The notes under the pieces are model-generated. The model saw nothing but the letters and a program-made list of their open reading frames with translations. It made no database searches and had not been told where the DNA came from. A DNA stretch of 39,658 nt from a virus, in IMG/VR virus record IMGVR_UViG_3300023222_000558, positions 1 through 39,658 of that record; one strand, given 5' to 3'. Every line of letters starts with the position of its first letter. The first letter of the stretch is position 1. Below, piece by piece: positions 30,009 to 36,587 of the stretch. The position numbers and the translations under genes were made by a program.

Positions 30009-30260
30009 TTATTGTTTAAGGGTTGTTATTTTCTTTTTAGGTTTTGGCTTCATTAATTCATTTTTGATAAATTCATAGATTTGTAATTTTTTAAGATCAG
30101 TTTCAACTCCAATTAGTCGATTTAGGAGGATTACAGCTTCAGTTGTAGTCACACCTGTTTTTTCTCCTGGATTCTTGCAGGAGTTACAAATTGGCTGTCC
30201 TGTCTTAGATATGGTAATTTCTGTATTAGAGGAAAGGCATTCATGGCACAAACCTCTCAT
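30009..30260 (-). CDS. Zinc-ribbon protein with basic tail, 83 aa
   Basis: CHEC and CNSC pairs about 17 residues apart at the N-terminus (MRGLCHECLSSNTEITISKT), a helical middle, and a Lys-rich end (KPKPKKKITTLKQ). The last five codons double as part of the next promoter element. ATGA coupling with the upstream gene. Confidence 0.65.
   Translation of the reverse strand: MRGLCHECLSSNTEITISKTGQPICNSCKNPGEKTGVTTTEAVILLNRLIGVETDLKKLQIYEFIKNELMKPKPKKKITTLKQ
30011..30030 (-). promoter_or_regulatory. Early promoter element, half-palindromic
   Basis: The minus strand AATAACAACCCTTAAACAAT keeps the left half only. Its centre is 23 nt before the ATG at 29991 and it is embedded in the end of an upstream gene. 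Confidence 0.6.
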
Positions 30261-30583
30261 TTCATATCTTTGATGTATTGGATAACTTCTGTGAGTGGTT
30301 TAGAGTTCCCTTTTAGAATCATTATAGATTGACTACTACGATTTTTGATCTCAGCTTGATAGATTGGAAATTTTGCATACATAAAATGAGTAAAAAGCAT
30401 TATTTTTTTATCGAATAATGTTTCATCAAATAGTTTCGCATGTGGGGCTATAATAGTGAAGAGATAGCCATCAGTCCAATAGAGAGGTGCTTGATTTGTT
30501 ATATCTGCTAATTCTTCAGGTGAATACTCGCTTATCTCACCTATGAGAACTTCTTTGATATCTATCTCAGATATGATAGTCAT
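30257..30583 (-). CDS. Hypothetical protein, 108 aa
   Basis: Alpha/beta composition (DGYLFTIIAPHAKLFDETLF, KIMLFTHFMYAKFPIYQAEI, SIMILKGNSKPLTEVIQYIK), no Cys. Four-nt overlaps with both neighbours. It is not a family I recognise; a small enzyme-like or anti-host factor fold is possible. Confidence 0.55.
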   Translation of the reverse strand: MTIISEIDIKEVLIGEISEYSPEELADITNQAPLYWTDGYLFTIIAPHAKLFDETLFDKKIMLFTHFMYAKFPIYQAEIKNRSSQSIMILKGNSKPLTEVIQYIKDMK

Positions 30584-30768
30584 GCTTTCATCTTGGTTAA
30601 TCTTGCTTCTTGCATGTCCTTCTCTAGTTTAGCTGCTTTTTGTCTCTCCCTCTCAGGAAGGACTACAACATAAAAACAATCAGCACAATAGGCATTAATG
30701 AAACTAATCGTAACGCTACAAAAGGGACATTTACGATTGAAGAATGTAAGTCCTGGAGGAAGATTCAT
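30580..30768 (-). CDS. Zinc-ribbon protein with coiled-coil tail, 62 aa
   Basis: CPFC and CADC pairs 13 residues apart, then a charged helix (ERERQKAAKLEKDMQEARLT). The ATG overlaps the stop of the ribbon-helix-helix gene (ATGA), so the two may be partners. Confidence 0.65.
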   Translation of the reverse strand: MNLPPGLTFFNRKCPFCSVTISFINAYCADCFYVVVLPERERQKAAKLEKDMQEARLTKMKA

Positions 30769-30923
30769 TCGCCTGTAATTCCTAACTGCTTTCTGAGGGC
30801 TACACGAATCACTTTAGATCTATTAGCTTGATCATCAGTTTCTCGTTGTTTAGTTACTTCCACATCCACTTTCTCAATATCATTCTGAGTTAGACCTATA
30901 GTTATCGGTAGTTTCTTAGCCAA
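30765..30923 (-). CDS. Ribbon-helix-helix (CopG/Arc-like) regulator, 52 aa
   Basis: 'KKLPITIGLTQNDIEKVDVE', then 'QANRSKVIRVALRKQLGI' gives a beta strand, helix A, turn (NRSK) and helix B, the full ribbon-helix-helix core. The TTG start lies 25 nt from the centre of the promoter element at 30941-30967 and fits a leaderless mRNA. Such dimers bind short palindromes and often repress their own promoter, so this is my best candidate for the factor that reads the palindromes. That link is inference. Confidence 0.7.
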   Translation of the reverse strand: MAKKLPITIGLTQNDIEKVDVEVTKQRETDDQANRSKVIRVALRKQLGITGE

Positions 30924-30940
30924 TTTGATTAGAGTTAGAT

Positions 30941-30967
30941 TCTTAAGGTTTAAGGGTTGTTATGACA
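30941..30967 (-). promoter_or_regulatory. Early palindromic promoter element
   Basis: The minus strand CATAACAACCCTTAAACCTT continues into AAG. It overlaps the end of the upstream gene and is centred 25 nt before the TTG of the ribbon-helix-helix gene. Confidence 0.75.
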
Positions 30968-31183
30968 TGGGAGAGAGCCGTCTCTCCCTATTCCTTTCCA
31001 TAGTTTTTCAGCTTCTTCTGGAGTGTGAATCTGAACATAATTTTCGGTGTAATCTGTGCATAATCTGATAAAATCATCTTTACATACTGCGTCGTTACTA
31101 TCTTGATTTTTAATTATCTTGCAGCCATCTTTGAGAGTGTTACAAATAAAACACTTGTATTTACCTTCAGTCTGTGGGTGCAT
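30950..31183 (-). CDS. Cys-rich zinc-binding protein, 77 aa
   Basis: CFIC, a second group CKIIK, AVCKDDF and RLC give four to six potential ligands, an RING/treble-clef-like spacing rather than a plain ribbon. The C-terminus is helical. The start overlaps the preceding mini-gene by 17 nt. Confidence 0.6.
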   Translation of the reverse strand: MHPQTEGKYKCFICNTLKDGCKIIKNQDSNDAVCKDDFIRLCTDYTENYVQIHTPEEAEKLWKGIGRDGSLPCHNNP

Positions 31184-31310
31184 CAGTCTTCTTTATGGCT
31201 TCTTTATTGATATAATTAATGATTTCATTGGTTTTGTTGAAATTATCCATAATGGAGGTATCTTTCTTATTCATTGGTTCTATGACATTGGTATATTTCT
31301 TTTTGGTCAT
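31167..31310 (-). CDS. Hypothetical mini-protein, 47 aa
   Basis: MTKKKYTNVIEPMNKKDTSI, then a helix (MDNFNKTNEIINYINKEAIK). Start is coupled to the upstream stop (TAATG). Lys/Asn-rich, no Cys. Unrecognised. Confidence 0.5.
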   Translation of the reverse strand: MTKKKYTNVIEPMNKKDTSIMDNFNKTNEIINYINKEAIKKTDAPTD

Positions 31311-31633
31311 TACTTAGCCTCAGTAGGTCTTAGTGCTGGCTGTTGTACTTTAAAGTCTAACTTAAGCATGGTGCCACAGAAGGCGTGATATGTATTTTTT
31401 TCAAAGTAAATACAGTGCATTCCAAACAAGATCTCTTTGGTTTTAACAGGGCATTTATCATAATCACAGATTTGGACTTTATCATATTTTGGTTCTAAGA
31501 TTTTAGATGTGGCTTTTTTGATTGGAGTTTGAGTTGAGATAGTAACAGTCTCAGTGGTATCAATTCCAGTAGCGGTAGTATTTTGAATGTCTGCTGTACC
31601 TGAATTGTCTACTTTATCCTGTGGTATGGCCAT
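31310..31633 (-). CDS. Thr-rich protein with Cys-rich C-terminus, 107 aa
   Basis: A disordered, Thr-rich first half (TTATGIDTTETVTISTQTP) precedes a Cys/His segment (CDYDKC, HCIYF, HAFC) that may bind zinc. It heads a three-gene operon 23 nt downstream of the diverged element at 31650-31675. Function unknown. Confidence 0.6.
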   Translation of the reverse strand: MAIPQDKVDNSGTADIQNTTATGIDTTETVTISTQTPIKKATSKILEPKYDKVQICDYDKCPVKTKEILFGMHCIYFEKNTYHAFCGTMLKLDFKVQQPALRPTEAK

Positions 31634-31649
31634 AAATAGTGAAATTTAC

Positions 31650-31675
31650 CATAGTTTATCAAGGTTGTTATGTCA
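31650..31675 (-). promoter_or_regulatory. Diverged early promoter element
   Basis: The minus strand TGACATAACAACCTTGATAA keeps the left flank and a weak palindrome; centred about 23 nt before the ATG at 31633. Confidence 0.55.
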
Positions 31676-31876
31676 AAAAGGATTGTCTTTCTCTAAACTG
31701 ATAACTTTCTCAGACTTTTCTAGGTATTCGGTAGGAGGATTTACAATATCAGGAGCTTCGACAGCAGGAGAAGGTGATTTAGCTTCTAAATCTAGTCTCA
31801 GTCTAGCTACTTCTACTTCTAGAATTTCAATTCTTTCCTGCATTAATGCTATTCTTTGATCATCTTCAGGCGACAA
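31673..31876 (-). CDS. Coiled-coil protein, 67 aa
   Basis: An uninterrupted heptad helix (DDQRIALMQERIEILEVEVA, RLRLDLEAKS) is followed by a Pro-rich linker and a charged end. Probably a dimeric coiled coil. The start overlaps the upstream zinc-ribbon gene by 11 nt. Confidence 0.6.
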   Translation of the reverse strand: MSPEDDQRIALMQERIEILEVEVARLRLDLEAKSPSPAVEAPDIVNPPTEYLEKSEKVISLEKDNPF

Positions 31877-32066
31877 TTTTTAACTCTTGGGTCTTTTCTA
31901 GTTTTAGGCGCTCTCGTCTCTTCTTAACGATAACTGCGAGTTGTAGTTTTTTTCTCTCTACTTGGCATACATTACAGTATAATCTAGTAGATAGAGCGTT
32001 TATTGGAAGTTGATTAGTGCATTCCCCACTACTGCAATATAGATTATAATCGTTAGATTTACTCAT
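31866..32066 (-). CDS. Zinc-ribbon protein with basic helix, 66 aa
   Basis: CSSGEC and CNVC groups form the site, then a long basic helix (KKRRERLKLEKTQELKIVA). TAATG coupling to the upstream gene. The helix suggests nucleic-acid contact. Confidence 0.6.
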   Translation of the reverse strand: MSKSNDYNLYCSSGECTNQLPINALSTRLYCNVCQVERKKLQLAVIVKKRRERLKLEKTQELKIVA

Positions 32067-32266
32067 TAGTAGCCTCTTCCCTTGGTTTCTTTCATTAGAA
32101 CTTCTAAGTGTTCCTTAAAGATAGTGATAGTGACTTCAACACATTGGTTTCGCTGTTGAGTTGATAAAAGAGGATATTTTTGTTTTAAAACTACTAAAAC
32201 TTGTTTTTTGTTGATAATGGCTGGATTTAATAGGATTTTTTCAATAATTTTAGAGATTTCAGGCAT
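32066..32266 (-). CDS. Helical hypothetical protein, 66 aa
   Basis: Helical throughout (ISKIIEKILLNPAIINKKQV, CVEVTITIFKEHLEVLMKET). Start coupled as TAATG. No family seen. Confidence 0.55.
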   Translation of the reverse strand: MPEISKIIEKILLNPAIINKKQVLVVLKQKYPLLSTQQRNQCVEVTITIFKEHLEVLMKETKGRGY

Positions 32267-32421
32267 TACAGATACTCCATAGGAATTATAATAGATTTAG
32301 GCACTATTTTAATTGTATAAGCTAATTTCACTAATTTTTGAGAGTCTCTTTTAGTTATTGGTTTTCGTGCCAATATCTCCATAGTGTAGTCGTAGAGTTT
32401 ATCAATCTGAGGTAATTCCAT
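32266..32421 (-). CDS. Hypothetical mini-protein, 51 aa
   Basis: MELPQIDKLYDYTMEILARK followed by KRDSQKLVKLAYTIKIVPKS: helices with a basic C-terminus. Both ends coupled to neighbours by TAATG, which supports it as a gene. Function unknown. Confidence 0.55.
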   Translation of the reverse strand: MELPQIDKLYDYTMEILARKPITKRDSQKLVKLAYTIKIVPKSIIIPMEYL

Positions 32422-32714
32422 TATTCTATCATTTCCCTTGGTGCGTTACGAATACCCAAATAACAGACTAATTTTAGATACATTCCTACCCTGCTAGAGT
32501 TTGGAGGAGTCTTTCCAATAGTTAATTTATTAATAGTTCTATGCTCTAATGCTCTCAATAAATCTATATTATCATCAAAATTTTTAAGAATATTAGGAGG
32601 TAATTGCTCCAAGAGAAAGTCTAAGAATTTAGCATTAGTCTCGTTACTAGCTAGAATTTCGTCTCTACGTGTGAGTAAAAATTCCTCTTCTTTTGTGAGT
32701 TGTTTAGATGACAT
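32421..32714 (-). CDS. Helical hypothetical protein, first gene of operon, 97 aa
   Basis: Helical and charged (KEEEFLLTRRDEILASNETN, NFDDNIDLLRALEHRTINKL) with a C-terminal segment 'GMYLKLVCYLGIRN'. The ATG is 26 nt from the centre of the perfect 7+3+7 palindrome at 32732-32748, consistent with leaderless expression. Unrecognised. Confidence 0.6.
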   Translation of the reverse strand: MSSKQLTKEEEFLLTRRDEILASNETNAKFLDFLLEQLPPNILKNFDDNIDLLRALEHRTINKLTIGKTPPNSSRVGMYLKLVCYLGIRNAPREMIE

Positions 32715-32731
32715 AATGGTAATTCTAGCAT

Positions 32732-32757
32732 CCCTTAATGTTTAAGGGTTGTTATTG
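32732..32757 (-). promoter_or_regulatory. Early promoter element, perfect palindrome
   Basis: CCCTTAAACATTAAGGG, the most symmetric copy. The AATAACAA flank overlaps the stop of the methyltransferase gene. Confidence 0.8.
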
Positions 32758-33198
32758 CAGAATTGCGATCATAGAGTCGAAAGGTGCGCCTGCTGCATTT
32801 GAGGCTGAGCCGTCAGCGTCTCCAAATTTTATGCGTCTATCACATAATCGAAACTCAGCTCCAGCCTTTCTTAGAGTTTTGAAATAGTCTGAATTTCTGA
32901 GAGGAATTAGGAATACTGCTAATTCTGCGTTACCACGCTTAATTTCATAGATGGCCTTTTGTACCCATACATTAACTAGACCTCGCTTATAGGGAGGATT
33001 GATATAATTTCGTGTTTTTTTCTTACTAGAAATAACCCATTTAGAGCGCAGGCCATCTTTTAGACCTGGACCAATTAGAGGTTTATTGGTAGGATCTTGG
33101 TTAAAGTGAAATTCTTTATGAAGATCATTAAAAATAGGTAGTGGCGTATCCCAATGTATAGATTTAGAGCTGAAGATTACTTTTTTAAAATCAGTCAT
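32752..33198 (-). CDS. Dam-type DNA adenine-N6 methyltransferase (phage family)
   Basis: 148 residues with 'WDTPLPIFNDLHKEFHFNQD' at the start, the catalytic 'INPPY' at 66-70, and 'RRIKFGDADGSASN' plus 'GAPFDSMIAIL' at the end, the signature order of the phage-type Dam family (DNA N-6-adenine methyltransferase, PF05869-like). It transfers a methyl group from S-adenosylmethionine to adenine in DNA, probably to evade host restriction. Coupled to the upstream gene by a 4-nt overlap. Target site not deducible. Confidence 0.88.
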   Translation of the reverse strand: MTDFKKVIFSSKSIHWDTPLPIFNDLHKEFHFNQDPTNKPLIGPGLKDGLRSKWVISSKKKTRNYINPPYKRGLVNVWVQKAIYEIKRGNAELAVFLIPLRNSDYFKTLRKAGAEFRLCDRRIKFGDADGSASNAAGAPFDSMIAILQ

Positions 33199-33524
33199 TT
33201 TTGTTGAGGGATAGCGCCTTGTGGTTTCTCTTTTGGAATATTGGTAGCTGGACTTGTTTCTGGAGTGTTTGGCTCGTCTTTTTCTTCTACATTTAGGACT
33301 ATTTTCTCAGCGTCTTCTTTGGCTGCTCTATCTTCAGATTCTCCTAAGATACAGGCATCATTTACGACGGTAGCTCCTAATTCCTCAGCTACTTGATCAA
33401 AAGCGAATTTTGCTATTTGTGCATCTTGCACATTATCAAAACTGCCAATAAAGTAGCTTAGAGAGACCTTTTGTTTGTCTTCGTTATTGACTTGGCCTAT
33501 GGTGATATTTGCTTTACCTTCCAT
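33195..33524 (-). CDS. Hypothetical early protein, 109 aa
   Basis: A beta/alpha domain (ANITIGQVNNEDKQKVSLSY, AQIAKFAFDQVAEELGATVV) followed by a disordered Pro/Glu tail. The ATG lies 23 nt from the centre of the promoter element. It precedes the methyltransferase in the same operon, so the two may act together. Not recognised. Confidence 0.6.
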   Translation of the reverse strand: MEGKANITIGQVNNEDKQKVSLSYFIGSFDNVQDAQIAKFAFDQVAEELGATVVNDACILGESEDRAAKEDAEKIVLNVEEKDEPNTPETSPATNIPKEKPQGAIPQQK

Positions 33525-33540
33525 AATGAGAAGAATTGAT

Positions 33541-33566
33541 CTTAGCCTTTAAGGGTTGTTATGACA
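33541..33566 (-). promoter_or_regulatory. Early promoter element
   Basis: The minus strand CATAACAACCCTTAAAGGCT continues into AAG. The right half is diverged; spacing to the ATG at 33524 is 23 nt. Confidence 0.7.
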
Positions 33567-33698
33567 CAGACACCTTCATTTCCTATCAACTTTAAATGAG
33601 GTTTATGTTAATTTTATTTATTTTCTAAAAAATAATTTTTTAAAAAATACCTAGTGGAAGTATAGGTGTCTCACCTTTAATAGAAGGTGTGTGGGTTA

Positions 33699-34007
33699 AT
33701 GATTGTGGCGAAAAAAGGAAGCCTAAAACATGAAGAAAAGGTAAAAGAATTTTTAAAGAAATTGGAATTTGAAGGCTGGCGAGTAATTAATCTAAATGCT
33801 AAATCACCTGACGGTATAGCTGTTAAAGATGGAAAGATTTGTGCTGTAGAGATACTCAAAAAAATTAAAACATTAAGAAAGAATCCGATAACAGCAGCTA
33901 AAAAAGGAAAATATGTATGGAGATTTTCAGGAGGTTTCACTATGACACAAAAGAGATCTATCTATTCTATGTTTGATGAGGTACTCTTTGAGACTTATAC
34001 AGATTAG
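33699..34007 (+). CDS. PD-(D/E)XK nuclease-like protein, 102 aa
   Basis: The ATG at 33699 has AAGGTG about 9 nt upstream; a GTG at 33687 lies inside that site. 'GWRVINLNAKSPDGIAVKDG' followed by 'CAVEILKK' gives Asp38, Glu51 and Lys54 in the PD-(D/E)XK nuclease pattern. The size fits minimal archaeal and viral nucleases such as resolvase-like proteins. It stands alone on the plus strand, convergent with 34004-34540. Substrate unknown. Confidence 0.6.
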   Translation: MIVAKKGSLKHEEKVKEFLKKLEFEGWRVINLNAKSPDGIAVKDGKICAVEILKKIKTLRKNPITAAKKGKYVWRFSGGFTMTQKRSIYSMFDEVLFETYTD

Positions 34008-34540
34008 GAGGCTATAAGATTCATATTATCAGATCTAGCCTTGGAAAATTCCTCTACAGTCATAAATCCATTAGAGTAGATAGTTAGATCTCTTTTTGTG
34101 TAACAGTCAGCTAGGAAATAATGTAGTTTAACCTCTACAACCTCAAAAGGCTCTGACTCCCAAATTTTACAAACTGAGAATCCTAGATAATTTCTGTCTC
34201 GTTTAGTGTCTCTAGGATTAGATAAATCTCCAGGATGGCCATGTCCTTTTTTCGCTAGGTGAGCGCCTGGTTTACGTGGTCCATTTTCTTCCTCATATTC
34301 TATAATAATTTTAGAGTAATAGTCGCAAATATCGGGTTCCTGGAGAGTCCAGCCGTTCTTATTGACTTCTTTCCAGTCTTTGAAATCTGTAGGGATCATA
34401 GTTGCTCCATCTTTAATGAGGAATGCTGTCTCATAGGTACCTAGATCCTCTTTGAATTGGTATGGCCAGCCAAATTCCTTACACTGTTTAGTCACAATTC
34501 TATAGATAGGGTAGATACGCGCGATATCACCAACACCCAT
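34004..34540 (-). CDS. Hypothetical protein, 178 aa
   Basis: The largest gene of this early operon: alpha/beta, with Trp- and Tyr-rich strands (GWTLQEPDICDYYSKIIIEY, EVVEVKLHYFLADCYTKRDL) and a basic Gly/Pro/His loop (RKPGAHLAKKGHGHPGDLSN). GAAGGAGAAG precedes the ATG. No family recognised. Confidence 0.6.
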   Translation of the reverse strand: MGVGDIARIYPIYRIVTKQCKEFGWPYQFKEDLGTYETAFLIKDGATMIPTDFKDWKEVNKNGWTLQEPDICDYYSKIIIEYEEENGPRKPGAHLAKKGHGHPGDLSNPRDTKRDRNYLGFSVCKIWESEPFEVVEVKLHYFLADCYTKRDLTIYSNGFMTVEEFSKARSDNMNLIAS

Positions 34541-34687
34541 TATCCGTCTTCTCCTTCTTCAATCTCTCAGTTTCTAAATCAAAACAGATCGTACATGAAA
34601 ATGAAAGGGTGCTTTTGAACTTTTTAGAGCGTAAATATCAAAAGCGTGTTTATTTTTTGGATGATTACAGATAGGGTATAGACTCAT
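34527..34687 (-). pseudogene. Zinc-ribbon ORF split by an apparent frameshift
   Basis: Begins ATGA-coupled at 34687 with 'SLYPICNHPKNKHAFDIYAL'. In frame 0 it stops at 34574 after 37 codons without the second Cys pair. A minus-one shift at the A5 run (34625-34621) gives 53 codons with 'KSTLSFSCTICFDLETERLK', which completes a C-x-H and CxxC site and ends inside the next gene. The run could be a real slip, a mutation or an assembly error. Confidence 0.5.
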
Positions 34688-34872
34688 TTCATTTTTCTCC
34701 TTAGTTTTGGCTCTTTAATTGGTACATCACACTGACGGCAAATTTTAGCTGAGTTGGTATTTTGAGCGTTACAGTTTCTACAAAATACTTTCTTTGATTT
34801 TGATGCTTGAGGTAGTTTGGTTTTCTTCATATATATGGTTTCTTTTTTCCATTTGGAGGAGTAGAGGCTCAA
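34684..34872 (-). CDS. Zinc-ribbon protein, 62 aa
   Basis: CRNC and CRQC pairs about 14 residues apart, Lys-rich flanks (KKTKLPQASKSKK, PKLRRKMK). The TTG at 34872 overlaps the preceding TGA (TTGA); ATG at 34830 is an alternative without a clear ribosome site. A zinc-ribbon of the 'zinc-ribbon plus basic tail' type. Confidence 0.6.
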   Translation of the reverse strand: MSLYSSKWKKETIYMKKTKLPQASKSKKVFCRNCNAQNTNSAKICRQCDVPIKEPKLRRKMK

Positions 34873-35042
34873 TAGTACATTTCCTCATAACATTTTTTAT
34901 GATACCTGTGACACATTTTACTTTTTGTAGATATAACCAAATCATTAATTTTCAAGGTTTTATCGCATTTTCTACAATGTTGTAGATAAGTATTGTTTCC
35001 TCTACTTATGTCGGCTAGTCTTAAGATTAATTCTCTGCTCAT
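34869..35042 (-). CDS. Zinc-binding protein, 57 aa
   Basis: CRKCDKTL followed by CHRYHKKC: Cys pair, then Cys, His and Cys ligands. The ATG at 35042 overlaps the upstream stop (ATGA) and has GGAG 8 nt upstream; a longer reading from 35075 is less likely. Helical N-terminus. A treble-clef or PARP-like short zinc fold is possible. Confidence 0.65.
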   Translation of the reverse strand: MSRELILRLADISRGNNTYLQHCRKCDKTLKINDLVISTKSKMCHRYHKKCYEEMYY

Positions 35043-35239
35043 TTGGTCTTCTCCACATATTTTCTGCAAGGACATAATTTTCTAGGAGGATAAGTAACGC
35101 CAGGCTCTACTACTGTATAGATAACGTGCATACAGTGATTATTTGGTCCATTATGCTCTTTCTCATAGTGAGTGCATTTCTCACATTGAGGACCTAATTC
35201 TTGAGATACGAATGGAGGAGATAGTTTAATTTCAGGCAT
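35039..35239 (-). CDS. Cys-rich zinc protein, 66 aa
   Basis: CEKCTHYEKEH, then NHCMH and CPCRKY: five Cys and several His. TAATG coupling to the upstream gene. The N-terminus is a short Pro-rich strand. Unrecognised. Confidence 0.6.
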   Translation of the reverse strand: MPEIKLSPPFVSQELGPQCEKCTHYEKEHNGPNNHCMHVIYTVVEPGVTYPPRKLCPCRKYVEKTK

Positions 35240-35568
35240 TAGATAGATTGTTTATAGGTTCCTTTCGGTTCTTGTGGAGATTCTCCTGCTAGTTGTTCAG
35301 ATCTAGGAGGAGGTGCTGCTATATGTTCAGGTTTAGGAGTTGGAATAGTAGTATCTACATTATTTTTCTTACACAAATCCATCAATCTGATATTTTCCTG
35401 ACTGATTAGTTCTATTTGGTTATTAAGGTGCATTGTCATTTTAAGATATGGATCTAAAATGCCAAATATATTATCTTGAAAATGAATAAATTCTAACTTT
35501 AGAGTTTCTCTATGCTTCATGGTATTTTCTTCCCAGGTTATTCGAGTGGAATTATCCTCAGGCTGCAT
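35239..35568 (-). CDS. Helical hypothetical protein, first gene of operon, 109 aa
   Basis: Residues 15-70 form an alpha-helical stretch (HRETLKLEFIHFQDNIFGIL, NNQIELISQENIRLMDLCKK), followed by a Pro-rich tail. The ATG is 23 nt from the centre of the diverged element at 35588-35612. Function unknown. Confidence 0.55.
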   Translation of the reverse strand: MQPEDNSTRITWEENTMKHRETLKLEFIHFQDNIFGILDPYLKMTMHLNNQIELISQENIRLMDLCKKNNVDTTIPTPKPEHIAAPPPRSEQLAGESPQEPKGTYKQSI

Positions 35569-35587
35569 ACAGAATTTTTAGTGTAGA

Positions 35588-35612
35588 TATTAATTAACGT
35601 TATTATGTCAAA
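35588..35612 (-). promoter_or_regulatory. Diverged early promoter element
   Basis: The minus strand TGACATAATAACGTTAATTA keeps the TGACATAA-AA flank; the spacing to the ATG at 35568 is 23 nt. The 191-nt gap here also carries the plus-strand leader at 35696. Confidence 0.5.
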
Positions 35613-35695
35613 AAAGAAGAAATGAAATTGGGATTAATTTTCTTTAGACTTTTTATTGTCCATAGATTAGACTTTATAATTAGATAATAAATAAC

Positions 35696-35750
35696 AACCC
35701 TTAAACATTAAGGTTAAATACAAATTTTGTAAGCCACGTTGGAGGTGAAA
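35696..35750 (+). repeat. 55-nt promoter-leader, copy 2
   Basis: Identical to 26196-26250, ending in GGAGGTGAAA. The ATG at 35760 is 12 nt after the Shine-Dalgarno, slightly far. Confidence 0.85.
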
Positions 35751-35759
35751 AAATAGAAG

Positions 35760-36521
35760 ATGAAAAATGAAGCATACATTATGGGAATTACACTCTTAAT
35801 GATGGGTTCTGTTGGTTTTGCATACGCAGGCCATGAAGGCTCTACCTTCACATATAATGAAGGATATGGCCCTGAACAAATCAAAGAATGTCAATTCTCA
35901 GCGTACATTGAAAAATCTTGGATCTTCTTTACAGAAAGGAGTCCTTGGGTTTCAGGCTGGATAACAGACTGTGATTCGAGTAATTTCTGGGAGAAGAACA
36001 GGTTATTTGTACGGATATTAGACATTAATGGAGACTTGGTAGAAGACACCTGGCAACCTCACGCAACAAAAGCCGATCCACTAGTTATGCCTTCCCTGTA
36101 TGAATTTACAGAGAGTGTTTATCGTGGAGGTAGTTATACAGGAAATGCCAATGTAGAAAGAGTTGAGTTAGTGCATATCGCACCTAATCAATACTTTTTT
36201 TACATGCCACAAGTCAACTCGATAGATTTTGAACATAGAGGAATCTATCAGATAGAATTGACATATGGTGACCATGTCAGAACCATTTGGTTCGCTTCAC
36301 TCGATCCTCAAATTCCTTGGAATGTTGATAAGGTTCCTGAGGAAGATCCATGTAACAACTATAAAAACAAACTGGACTTGTTAGAGAATACTCGCTTAGC
36401 CCTTGAAAGACAAATAGATAGATATGAAGGCTTAGGTCAAAAGGAAAAACTACAAGCCACTATAGCGTTATTGGATGAGAATCGAGAAGAGATAGAATCA
36501 TTAGAAAAATGTCAAGAATAA
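35760..36521 (+). CDS. Secreted protein with C-terminal coiled coil, 253 aa
   Basis: A signal peptide (ITLLMMGSVGFAYA, cleavage near residue 23) is followed by a beta-sandwich region (NRLFVRILDINGDLVEDTWQ, GIYQIELTYGDHVRTIWFAS) of the type seen in Nitrososphaerota surface proteins, then a helix (NKLDLLENTRLALERQID) ending in Cys. Cys pairs may form disulfides. It is expressed from the same promoter-leader as 26254-26463 and followed by a terminator. Possibly alters the host envelope or aids egress. Confidence 0.7.
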   Translation: MKNEAYIMGITLLMMGSVGFAYAGHEGSTFTYNEGYGPEQIKECQFSAYIEKSWIFFTERSPWVSGWITDCDSSNFWEKNRLFVRILDINGDLVEDTWQPHATKADPLVMPSLYEFTESVYRGGSYTGNANVERVELVHIAPNQYFFYMPQVNSIDFEHRGIYQIELTYGDHVRTIWFASLDPQIPWNVDKVPEEDPCNNYKNKLDLLENTRLALERQIDRYEGLGQKEKLQATIALLDENREEIESLEKCQE

Positions 36522-36551
36522 TATCTTACACCCCTCTTTTTTTTCCTCCTT

Positions 36552-36586
36552 CCTTTGTCCAGACGTGGACAAGGGCTATTTTTCTT
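36552..36586 (+). terminator. Hairpin terminator followed by T-run
   Basis: CCTTTGTCCA and TGGACAAGGG pair over ten bases (one G-T) around a GACG loop, followed by CTATTTTTCTT. A T-run also precedes it at 36537-36544. It ends the secreted-protein transcript. Confidence 0.7.
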
Positions 36587-36587
36587 C

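Noticed and set aside
29887-30009. ATG at 30009 as the start of the 34-codon gene
   Set aside because: It lies within the promoter element; ATG 29991 has the standard 23-nt spacing.
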